From: Variovorax sp. YR216
GTDB lineage: Bacteria; Pseudomonadota; Gammaproteobacteria; Burkholderiales; Burkholderiaceae_C
Direction of reading: 5' to 3'
Assembly: GCF_900107745.1 (NCBI RefSeq)
Contig: NZ_FNRO01000014.1
Coordinates: 111,884-175,883 of the forward strand
DNA length: 64,000 nucleotides
Part shown: piece by piece, positions 57,434-64,000 of the stretch
Layout of the letters: each line of letters starts with the position of its first letter
Numbering within the stretch: position 1 is the stretch's first letter
Program-made: the position numbers and the translations under genes
Notes under the pieces: model-generated
The model's database searches: none
What the model was told of the DNA's origin: nothing
Seen by the model: only the letters and a program-made list of their open reading frames with translations

Positions 57434-57538
57434 TAGCACGGCGCACGCCGTGCGCCCGCGGCCCTCGTTCCTGAGCGGCCAACCTGGATGAACCGCCAGC
57501 GACCGAGGAGCGTCCGCTGGCAGACGGAGACCCCACCC
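57434..57538 (+). promoter_or_regulatory. Predicted trp attenuator region
   Basis: Between the leader stop and trpE are two stable inverted repeats: GGCGCACGCCGTGCGCC (57440-57456) and GCCAGCG/CGCTGGC arms (57495-57501 with 57515-57521, 13-base loop). These are candidate terminator and pause elements for the Trp-codon leader. There is no long T-run, so a classic intrinsic terminator is not demonstrated; termination may be Rho-assisted or control may be translational. Folding of alternatives was not computed. Confidence 0.5.
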
Positions 57539-59041
57539 GTGATCACCGAACTCGAATTCAAGAGCCTCAGCGCGCAGGGCTACAACCGCATTCCGCTGAT
57601 GGTCGAGGCCTTTGCCGACCTCGAGACACCTCTCTCCCTTTATCTCAAGCTCGCCTACACCAAGGACAGCGGCCGCAACAGCTTCCTGCTCGAGTCGGTC
57701 GTGGGCGGCGAACGCTTCGGCCGCTACAGCTTCATCGGGCTGCCGGCGCGCACCTTCCTCCGGGCCTCCGGCTTCGGCGCGGAGGCCGTGACCGAGGTCG
57801 TGACGGACGGCAAAGTCGTGGAAAAAGTCTCAGGCAATCCGCTCGACTTCGTTGCGGCTTACCAACAGCGCTTCAAGGTCGCCCTGAGGCCGGGGCTGCC
57901 GCGGTTCTGTGGCGGACTGGCCGGCTACTTCGGCTACGACGCGGTCCGGCACATCGAGAAGAAGCTCGAGAAAACGTGCCCGCCGGATGCCCTGGGCTGC
58001 CCCGACATCCTGCTCCTGCAGTGCGAGGAGCTGGCGGTCATCGACAACCTGTCGGGCAAGCTCTATCTGATCGTCTACGCGGATCCGGCCCAGCCCGAGG
58101 CTTACGCCAACGCCAAGCGGCGGTTGCGTGAGCTGCGCGAGCAGCTCAAGTACTCGGTGAGCGCGCCGCAGGTGCGGCCGAGCCAGGCGCATCCGCCGCA
58201 GCGCAGCTTCGCCAAGGCCGACTACCTGGCCGCCGTCAAGCGCGCCAAGGAGCTGATCGCCGCGGGCGACTTCATGCAGGTGCAGGTCGGCCAGCGGATC
58301 AGCAAGCGCTACACCGAGTCGCCGCTGTCGCTGTATCGCGCGCTGCGGTCGCTGAACCCGTCGCCCTACATGTACTACTACGACCTGGGCGATTTTCAGG
58401 TGGTCGGCGCCTCGCCCGAGATCCTCGTGCGGCAGGAGCACACCGGCGAGGGCGAACAGAAGATCACCATCCGGCCGCTCGCGGGCACCCGTCCGCGAGG
58501 TGCATCGCCCGAACTCGACAAGGCAGCCGAGACCGAACTCCTCAACGACCCGAAGGAGCGCGCCGAGCACGTGATGCTGATCGACCTCGCGCGCAACGAC
58601 ATCGGCCGCATCGCGAAGATCGGCACCGTGAAGGTGACCGAAGCCTTCGCGATCGAGCGCTACAGCCACGTGATGCACATCGTGAGCAACGTCGAAGGCA
58701 CGTTGAAGGACGGCATGACCGCCATCGACGTGCTCAAGGCCACCTTCCCGGCCGGCACCCTGACCGGCGCGCCCAAGGTGCACGCGATGGAGCTCATCGA
58801 CCAGCTCGAGCCGACCAAGCGCGGGATCTACGGCGGCGCCTGCGGCTACATCAGCTATGCCGGCGACATGGACGTGGCGATCGCGATCCGCACCGGCATC
58901 GTCAAGGACCAGATGCTGCACGTGCAGGCGGCGGCCGGCGTGGTCGCCGATTCGGTTCCCGAGCTCGAGTGGAAAGAAACCGAGGCCAAGGCGCGCGCAC
59001 TGCTGCGGGCGGCGGAACTCGTCGAGGAGGGTCTGGAATGA
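57539..59041 (+). CDS. trpE: Anthranilate synthase component I
   Basis: The 500-residue enzyme makes anthranilate from chorismate using ammonia from TrpG. Conserved chorismate-binding segments include IRPLAGTRPRG, ELLNDPKERAEHVMLIDLARND and GTLTGAPKVHAMELI, with the YGGACGYISY stretch near the end. The start is GTG 57539, preceded by a GGAGA box; it encodes ITELEFKSLSAQGYNRIPL, the N-terminus usual for the family. The frame extends to 57488, but that region overlaps the leader structures. It heads trpE-G-ltaE-D-C. Confidence 0.96.
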   Translation: MITELEFKSLSAQGYNRIPLMVEAFADLETPLSLYLKLAYTKDSGRNSFLLESVVGGERFGRYSFIGLPARTFLRASGFGAEAVTEVVTDGKVVEKVSGNPLDFVAAYQQRFKVALRPGLPRFCGGLAGYFGYDAVRHIEKKLEKTCPPDALGCPDILLLQCEELAVIDNLSGKLYLIVYADPAQPEAYANAKRRLRELREQLKYSVSAPQVRPSQAHPPQRSFAKADYLAAVKRAKELIAAGDFMQVQVGQRISKRYTESPLSLYRALRSLNPSPYMYYYDLGDFQVVGASPEILVRQEHTGEGEQKITIRPLAGTRPRGASPELDKAAETELLNDPKERAEHVMLIDLARNDIGRIAKIGTVKVTEAFAIERYSHVMHIVSNVEGTLKDGMTAIDVLKATFPAGTLTGAPKVHAMELIDQLEPTKRGIYGGACGYISYAGDMDVAIAIRTGIVKDQMLHVQAAAGVVADSVPELEWKETEAKARALLRAAELVEEGLE

Positions 59042-59067
59042 CGGGCGTATCGAATCGGAGTCAGGCC

Positions 59068-59652
59068 ATGAAGCTCTTGATGATCGACAACTACGACAGC
59101 TTCACCTACAACCTGGTGCAGTACTTCGGCGAACTCGGGGCCGATGTCGAGGTGTTTCGCAACGACGAGATCACGCTGGACGAACTGCGCGAGCGCATTG
59201 CCGGCGGTGTCGGACGGCTGGTGATTTCGCCGGGGCCGTGTTCGCCTGCGGAAGCGGGCGTGTCCGTCGCTGCCATCCGTGAGTTCGCCGGGCGCCTGCC
59301 GATCCTCGGCGTGTGCCTCGGTCATCAGTCGATCGGCGCCGCCTTCGGCGGCAAGGTCATCCGTGCGCAGGAGCTGATGCATGGCAAGACCAGCCAGATC
59401 ACGACCACCCGCGAAGGCGTGTTCGCCGGGTTGCCCGAAAAATTCAGCGTGAACCGCTACCACTCGCTGGCCATCGAGCGCGCCAGCTGCCCGACCGAAC
59501 TGGCGATCACCGCATGGACGGACGACGGCGAGATCATGGGCGTGCGGCACACCGGCTTCGCGCATGACGTTCGCATCGAGGGCGTGCAGTTCCATCCGGA
59601 ATCCATCCTGACCGAGCATGGCCACGCCATGCTGAAGAACTTCCTGGAGTGA
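59068..59652 (+). CDS. trpG: Anthranilate synthase glutamine amidotransferase component
   Basis: The 194-residue class I glutamine amidotransferase has its nucleophile Cys in GVCLGHQSIG and the His-Glu pair in VQFHPESIL. It supplies ammonia to TrpE. The start is ATG 59068 (KLLMIDNYDSFTYNLVQYFG), with GGAG seven bases upstream. An earlier in-frame ATG at 59038 overlaps the trpE stop by four bases but gives a poor N-terminus for the family. Confidence 0.96.
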   Translation: MKLLMIDNYDSFTYNLVQYFGELGADVEVFRNDEITLDELRERIAGGVGRLVISPGPCSPAEAGVSVAAIREFAGRLPILGVCLGHQSIGAAFGGKVIRAQELMHGKTSQITTTREGVFAGLPEKFSVNRYHSLAIERASCPTELAITAWTDDGEIMGVRHTGFAHDVRIEGVQFHPESILTEHGHAMLKNFLE

Positions 59653-59660
59653 GGCACGAC

Positions 59661-60716
59661 ATGGACGCTTCATCGAACGTGATCGACCTGCGCAGCGACA
59701 CCGTCACCCGGCCGACCGCCGCCATGCGCGACGCGATGATGGCCGCACCGGTCGGCGACGACGTGTTCGGCGACGACCCCAGTGTGAATGCGCTGCAGGC
59801 GCAGATTGCCGGCATGCTGGGCTTCGAGGCGGCGCTGTTCGTGCCCACTGGCACGCAGAGCAATCTCTGCGCGATCCTCGCGCATTGCCAGCGCGGCGAT
59901 GAATACATCGTCGGCCAGCAGGCGCATTGCTATCGCTGGGAAGGCGGCGGCGCGGCGGTGTTCGGCAGCGTGCAGCCTCAGCCGCTGAACCACCAGCCGG
60001 ACGGCACCCTCGCGCTGGAGGACATCGAGGCGGCGATCAAGCCGGACGACGCGCACTTCGCGCGGACCCGCCTGCTCGCGCTCGAAAATACCCTTGGCGG
60101 CAAGCTGCTGCCGTTCGCCTATGTGCAGCAGGCGACCGAGCTTGCGCGGCGAAAGGGGCTTGCCCGCCATCTCGACGGGGCTCGGCTTTTCAACGCCGCC
60201 ACGGCGCAGGCCGCCGAGACCGGCTCCGACGTGCGTTCGGAGGCGCGCCGCATCGCGGGCTGCTTCGACAGCGTGTCGGTCTGTTTCAGCAAGGGCCTCG
60301 GCGCACCTGTGGGGTCGGCTTTGTGCGGTTCGCGCGAGCTCATCTCCCGCGCGCATCGCATCCGCAAGATGGCCGGCGGCGGCATGCGGCAGGCCGGTGT
60401 GCTGGCTGCGGCGGCGTCGCATGCACTCACCCACCACATCGACCGGCTTGCGCAGGACCACGAACTCGCGCGCCGGCTGGCCGACGGCCTTGCCGGCATT
60501 CCCGAGCTGCGTGTCGAGGCGCCTCAGACGAACCTGCTGTTCGTCGATCTGGAGGGCGAAGCGCGCCACCGCTCGCCCGAACTGCTGGCGCATCTGAAGC
60601 AGAACGGCGTGCTGGCCACCGGGCTCTACCGGCTGCGCTTCGCGACGCATCTTGACGTCGATGCGAGCGGCATCGACCGCGCCATCGGCGCCATCCGGAG
60701 TTTCTTCCGTGCCTGA
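59661..60716 (+). CDS. ltaE: Low-specificity L-threonine aldolase
   Basis: This 351-residue PLP enzyme of the aspartate-aminotransferase fold has the N-terminal DLRSDTVTRPT, RLLALENTLGGK and the PLP-lysine in SVCFSKGLGAPVGS. It cleaves L-threonine (or allo-threonine) to glycine and acetaldehyde. It is embedded between trpG and trpD with a GAGG site six bases before ATG 59661, so it should be co-transcribed with the trp genes. No known step of tryptophan synthesis needs it. Confidence 0.93.
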   Translation: MDASSNVIDLRSDTVTRPTAAMRDAMMAAPVGDDVFGDDPSVNALQAQIAGMLGFEAALFVPTGTQSNLCAILAHCQRGDEYIVGQQAHCYRWEGGGAAVFGSVQPQPLNHQPDGTLALEDIEAAIKPDDAHFARTRLLALENTLGGKLLPFAYVQQATELARRKGLARHLDGARLFNAATAQAAETGSDVRSEARRIAGCFDSVSVCFSKGLGAPVGSALCGSRELISRAHRIRKMAGGGMRQAGVLAAAASHALTHHIDRLAQDHELARRLADGLAGIPELRVEAPQTNLLFVDLEGEARHRSPELLAHLKQNGVLATGLYRLRFATHLDVDASGIDRAIGAIRSFFRA

Positions 60717-60768
60717 GCGGACTTCCTCCCGCAACGACCCGATCCACCGAACCGAGCGAGACATCCCC

Positions 60769-61797
60769 ATGCCCATCACCCCCCAGGAAGCGCTGCAACG
60801 CACCATCGAACACCGCGAGGTCTTCCACGACGAGATGCTTCACATCGTGCGGCTCATCATGAGCGGCGAATGCTCGCCGGTGATGATGGCCGCGCTGATC
60901 ACCGGGCTGCGCGTGAAGAAGGAAACCATCGGCGAGATCACCGCGGCCGCGCAGGTGATGCGCGAGGTCTCGACCAAGGTCCCGGTGGCCGACACCACGC
61001 GCCTCGTCGACATCGTCGGCACCGGCGGCGACGGCTCGCACACCTTCAACATCTCGACCTGCTCGATGTTCGTCGCCGCGGCGGCAGGCGCCAAGGTGAG
61101 CAAGCACGGCGGCCGCAGCGTGAGCAGCAAGTCGGGCAGCGCGGACGTGCTCGAGTCGCTGGGCGTGAACATCAACCTGAAACCCGAGCAGATCGCCAGG
61201 TGCATCGCCGACGTGGGCATCGGCTTCATGTTCGCGCCGAACCATCATCCGGCAATGAAGAACGTCGCGCCGGTGCGCAAGGAACTCGGCATCAAGACCA
61301 TCTTCAACATCCTGGGGCCGCTCACCAACCCGGCGGGGGCGCCCAACATCCTGATGGGCGTGTTCCATCCGGACCTCGTGGGCATCCAGGTGCGTGCGCT
61401 GCAACGGCTGGGCGCCGAGCACGCGCTCGTCGTCTACGGCCGCGACGGCATGGACGAAATCTCGCTCGGCGCGGCCACGATGGTGGGCGAGCTCAAGGGC
61501 GGCGAAGTGCGCGAATACGAGCTTCATCCGGAAGACTTCGGCTTCTCGATGTCGAGCAACCGCACGCTGCGCGTCGAGACGCCCGATCAGTCGCGCGAGA
61601 TGCTGCTCGGCGTGCTCGACAACAAGCCCGGTCCTGCGCGCGACATCGTCCTGCTGAACGCGGGCGCCGCGTTGTATGCGGCCGGCGTGTCGGAGTCGAT
61701 CGCGACAGGCATCGAGAAATCGCGCGCCGCGCTCGAATCGGGAGCGGCGAAGGCCAAGCTCGCAGAACTCGTCGCGGCCACGGCCGCCGCAGCTTGA
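60769..61797 (+). CDS. trpD: Anthranilate phosphoribosyltransferase
   Basis: The 342-residue enzyme transfers phosphoribose from PRPP to anthranilate. The glycine-rich PRPP loop GTGGDGSHTFNIST, the KHGGRSVSSKSGSADVLE segment and FNILGPLTNPAG are present. The start is ATG 60769. The 52 bases from ltaE hold no separate promoter that I can see. Confidence 0.96.
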   Translation: MPITPQEALQRTIEHREVFHDEMLHIVRLIMSGECSPVMMAALITGLRVKKETIGEITAAAQVMREVSTKVPVADTTRLVDIVGTGGDGSHTFNISTCSMFVAAAAGAKVSKHGGRSVSSKSGSADVLESLGVNINLKPEQIARCIADVGIGFMFAPNHHPAMKNVAPVRKELGIKTIFNILGPLTNPAGAPNILMGVFHPDLVGIQVRALQRLGAEHALVVYGRDGMDEISLGAATMVGELKGGEVREYELHPEDFGFSMSSNRTLRVETPDQSREMLLGVLDNKPGPARDIVLLNAGAALYAAGVSESIATGIEKSRAALESGAAKAKLAELVAATAAAA

Positions 61798-61811
61798 GGG
61801 AGGCGGGCGAC

Positions 61812-62612
61812 ATGTCGGACATCCTCGAGAAGATCGTTGCGGTCAAGCGCGAAGAGGTTGCGGCGGCCAGGAAACGGACGTCGCTCGAAGCCATCCGCTT
61901 CGACGCGGAAAGCCGCGTGCTCACACGGGATTTCGTCGGCGCATTGCGTTCGAAAATTGCCGCCGGCGCAGCCGCTGTCATCGCCGAGGTCAAGAAGGCA
62001 AGCCCCAGCAAGGGCGTGCTTCGCGCGGACTTCGTTCCTGCAGACATTGCGCAAAGCTACGCGGCGGGCGATGGCAAGGTCAGCGCGGCCTGTCTGTCGG
62101 TGCTGACCGATCGCCAGTTCTTCCAGGGCGGCATCGACTACCTGAAGCAGGCCCGCGCGTCGTGCGATCTGCCGGTGCTGCGCAAGGACTTCATCATCGA
62201 TGCCTACCAGGTCTACGAGGCCCGGTCGATCGGCGCCGATGCGATCCTGCTCATCGCCGCGTGCCTCGACGACGGGCAGATGCGCGATTACGAGGCGATC
62301 GCGGCCGGGCTGGGCATGGCGGTGCTGGTCGAAGTGCACGACGGCGCTGAACTCGAGAGGGCATTGAAGCTCCGGACGCCGCTGATCGGCGTCAACAACC
62401 GCAATCTGCGCACCTTCGAAGTCTCGATCGAGACGACGATCGATCTGCTTGCACAGGTGCCGGAAGGGCGGTTGCTCGTGACCGAGTCGGGTATTTCGTC
62501 ACGAGCCGATGTCGCGAAGCTGCGGGCGGCGGGGGTCCATTCGTTCCTGGTCGGCGAGGCCTTCATGCGCGCCGACGAGCCGGGCGAAGCGCTCGCGGAG
62601 ATGTTCCGTTGA
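61812..62612 (+). CDS. trpC: Indole-3-glycerol-phosphate synthase
   Basis: A 266-residue TIM-barrel enzyme catalysing ring closure of the carboxyphenylamino-deoxyribulose-phosphate. Marks include AEVKKASPSKGVLR, CLSVLTDRQFFQGG, LPVLRKDFIIDAYQV, VNNRNLRTFEV and TESGISSRADV near the C-terminus. The start is ATG 61812, 14 bases after trpD. It is not fused to trpF, as in most beta-proteobacteria. The stop overlaps the ung TTG start. Confidence 0.96.
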   Translation: MSDILEKIVAVKREEVAAARKRTSLEAIRFDAESRVLTRDFVGALRSKIAAGAAAVIAEVKKASPSKGVLRADFVPADIAQSYAAGDGKVSAACLSVLTDRQFFQGGIDYLKQARASCDLPVLRKDFIIDAYQVYEARSIGADAILLIAACLDDGQMRDYEAIAAGLGMAVLVEVHDGAELERALKLRTPLIGVNNRNLRTFEVSIETTIDLLAQVPEGRLLVTESGISSRADVAKLRAAGVHSFLVGEAFMRADEPGEALAEMFR

Positions 62613-63307
62613 GAGCGGATCAGTTGGTCAGCAGCAATCCTGCCGATTGGCCCGTGGCGCCCGGCTGGCAGCCGCTGGTCGACGACTTCTTTGCCGGCGC
62701 GGTGGGGCAGAGGCTGTTGGGTTTCCTTCAGGAACGGCTCGATGCCGGCGCCGTGATCTTCCCGCCGCGCCCGCTGCGGGCGCTGGAGCTGACGCCTCCC
62801 GAAGAGGTTCGCGTCGTGATCCTTGGGCAGGATCCCTATCACGGACGGGGTCAGGCGGAAGGCCTGGCCTTCTCGGTGGCGCCCGGCGTCGCGTTGCCGC
62901 CGTCGCTGCGCAACATCTTCAAGGAACTCGAGCGCGACCTGGGCGCCCGCCCGCCGAAGTTTCCGGATCCCGGCGGCAGCCTCGTCAAGTGGGCGATGAG
63001 CGGCGTACTGCTGCTCAACACCTGTTTGACGGTCGAGGAGGGGCGTCCGGCCAGCCATTCCGGCCGGGGCTGGGAGGTGCTGACCGATGCCGTCATCCGC
63101 CACGTTGCGAACGAGGGGCGGCCAAGCGTCTTCATGCTCTGGGGATCGCATGCCCAGAGCAAGCGATCGTTGATCGACACAAGTCGTCACAAGGTGCTGA
63201 TGGCCAACCATCCGTCGCCGTTGTCGGCGATGCGGCCGCCGGTGCCCTTCATCGGGTGCGGTCACTTCGGCGAGGCGCGGGCGTGGCGCGACGCCCAGTG
63301 TGCATGA
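62609..63307 (+). CDS. ung: Uracil-DNA glycosylase
   Basis: The 232-residue family 1 enzyme removes uracil from DNA. The catalytic water-activating motif GQDPYHGRGQAEGLAFS and the DNA-intercalation loop HPSPLS are both present. The TTG start at 62609 overlaps the trpC stop (TTGA), so translation is coupled and the gene reads as the operon's last member. A non-ATG start suggests low expression. No terminator with a T-run follows clearly. Confidence 0.93.
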   Translation: MRADQLVSSNPADWPVAPGWQPLVDDFFAGAVGQRLLGFLQERLDAGAVIFPPRPLRALELTPPEEVRVVILGQDPYHGRGQAEGLAFSVAPGVALPPSLRNIFKELERDLGARPPKFPDPGGSLVKWAMSGVLLLNTCLTVEEGRPASHSGRGWEVLTDAVIRHVANEGRPSVFMLWGSHAQSKRSLIDTSRHKVLMANHPSPLSAMRPPVPFIGCGHFGEARAWRDAQCA

Positions 63308-63410
63308 GCCTGTAAGTGTTTGATTTCATGCGAGAATCCAAGGCTCGACGCGAAACGCCGGGGCATTGATGTGCCGGTGCGACGCGGTGGTGCGAATCAC
63401 CAAACTGTCA

Positions 63411-63439
63411 TCGACGCAGGTTGGTATTCGTGCTATATT
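63411..63439 (+). promoter_or_regulatory. Predicted promoter of the tRNA-tuf operon
   Basis: TCGACG (63411-63416) and TATATT (63434-63439) are spaced by 17 bases, and the tRNA-Tyr gene begins 12 bases later. TCGACG matches the -35 consensus in four of six positions. Confidence 0.55.
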
Positions 63440-63451
63440 TCGAGGTTCGCC

Positions 63452-63537
63452 GGAGAGGTGGCCGAGTGGTTAATGGCAGCAGACTGTAAATCTGCCCTCT
63501 TACGAGTACGCTGGTTCGAATCCAGCCCTCTCCACCA
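63452..63537 (+). tRNA. tRNA-Tyr (anticodon GTA)
   Basis: An 86-base gene with GGAGAGG/CCTCTCC acceptor arms, GTA anticodon in the ACTGTAAAT loop, a long variable arm as expected for Tyr, the GGTTCGAATCC T-arm and a genomic CCA end. Confidence 0.97.
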
Positions 63538-63647
63538 GCGAAAATGGATTTTGCAGAGCGCTTGAATGTGATGTGCGGAGCTGAAGCGAAGGTGAAGGCT
63601 CTGACCGCGAAGTGGTGTGATCTGGTCTAGAGAGATTGCGTCGCAAT

Positions 63648-63721
63648 GCGGGAGTAGTTCAATGGTAGAACCCTAGCCTTCCAAGCTAATGACGCGGGTT
63701 CGATTCCCGTCTCCCGCTCCA
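63648..63721 (+). tRNA. tRNA-Gly (anticodon TCC)
   Basis: A 74-base gene with GCGGGAG/CTCCCGC acceptor arms, TCC in the CTTCCAA anticodon loop, the GGTTCGATTCC T-arm and an encoded CCA. Confidence 0.97.
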
Positions 63722-63759
63722 AAGGGTCCGTTCGCGCTGTGCAGTTTGTTTTGAATATC

Positions 63760-63834
<75 letters not shown>

Positions 63835-63839
63835 GTTTT

Positions 63840-63867
63840 GGGGTTGCAGTCCGGTGGCTGCAACCCC
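63840..63867 (+). promoter_or_regulatory. Stable hairpin between tRNA-Thr and tuf
   Basis: A perfect ten-pair inverted repeat (GGGGTTGCAG with CTGCAACCCC) encloses an eight-base loop. There is no T-run, so it is more likely a processing or read-through control element in the tRNA-tuf transcript than a full terminator. Confidence 0.6.
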
Positions 63868-63908
63868 ATGTCAGTGTGTTGATCTAGTTATTTTTCGGAG
63901 TCGAGAAA

Positions 63909-64000
63909 ATGGCAAAAGGAAAATTCACCCGCACGAAGCCGCACGTGAACGTGGGCACGATTGGTCACGTTGACCACGGCAAGACGACTCTGACGGCGGC
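63909..64000 (+). CDS. tuf: Elongation factor Tu (partial, N-terminus only)
   Basis: ATG 63909 begins the EF-Tu sequence (AKGKFTRTKPHVNVGTIGHV), with the P-loop GHVDHGKT visible. The frame is open to the window edge. The preceding tRNA-Tyr-Gly-Thr genes are the typical tufB context. A CGGAG ribosome site lies about eight bases upstream. A second tuf copy elsewhere is usual but not testable here. Confidence 0.97.
   Translation, partial: MAKGKFTRTKPHVNVGTIGHVDHGKTTLTA

Noticed and set aside
57434..57538. Canonical intrinsic terminator in the trp leader
   Set aside because: The hairpins are clear, but no run of T follows either one; only a leader region with hairpins is claimed.
57488..57538. 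Upstream start (ATG 57488) for trpE
   Set aside because: No ribosome site, it overlaps leader hairpins, and the family N-terminus begins at GTG 57539.
63320..63565. 81-codon forward frame before and across tRNA-Tyr
   Set aside because: It runs through the promoter and the whole tRNA gene.

Overview
The window is GC-rich, densely coded DNA with no transposase, integrase, phage gene or CRISPR array. Gene content and order point to a beta-proteobacterium of the order Burkholderiales, most likely Comamonadaceae and close to Variovorax. This is inferred from the paa cluster carrying its own branched-chain-type ABC transporter, the order gph-trpE-trpG-ltaE-trpD-trpC, the tRNA-Tyr/Gly/Thr-tuf locus, and an interspersed hairpin repeat present in four copies. 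No 16S rRNA is present, so the assignment stays an inference.

Layout. (1) 1-1342: the start of a type-B carboxylesterase gene, cut by the window edge. (2) 1459-16470: an aerobic phenylacetate degradation cluster. paaY is divergent from paaG-I-K-A-B-C-D-E and the TetR-type regulator paaR. A high-affinity branched-chain-type ABC transporter (with a permease-ATPase fusion) and paaZ follow. A palindromic operator overlaps the likely paaG promoter. PaaK activates phenylacetate, PaaABCDE epoxidises it, PaaG isomerises it and PaaZ opens the ring; paaF/H/J for the final beta-oxidation are not here. (3) 16538-30414: housekeeping and stress genes, namely an MscS-type channel, NhaC antiporter, DNA ligase D, a patatin-like lipase bracketed by a short direct repeat, a transglutaminase-like protein, catalase HPII, an M14-type deacylase/peptidase, an alpha/beta hydrolase and a glycine-zipper membrane protein.

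(4) 30629-45201: a dense signal-transduction island. One overlapping operon holds a CHASE3-GAF hybrid kinase with three receiver domains, stand-alone CheR and CheB proteins, a REC-kinase fusion, a single-domain receiver and a kinase-like protein with a degenerate catalytic domain. Next come two further hybrid kinases, each beside genes for periplasmic binding proteins that lack any transporter partners. (5) 45216-55874: a glycosyltransferase gene, then an unusual set of type VI secretion relatives without the secretion machine: TagF, a membrane Ser/Thr kinase, a PP2C phosphatase, a short TssM-like protein with a lost P-loop, and a TssL/DotU protein fused to a DUF4384-like domain. They are interleaved with a crotonase and an atypical EF-G paralogue and followed by a LuxR-type regulator. 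This is the best candidate for an undescribed system. (6) 55982-63307: gph, a chalcone-isomerase-fold protein and the trp operon with ung. A previously unlisted short reading frame upstream of trpE encodes a Trp-rich leader peptide, so the operon probably has attenuation control. (7) 63411-64000: three tRNA genes and the start of tuf.

Coding is continuous: apart from the divergent promoter regions named below, no gap longer than about 300 bases is free of genes.
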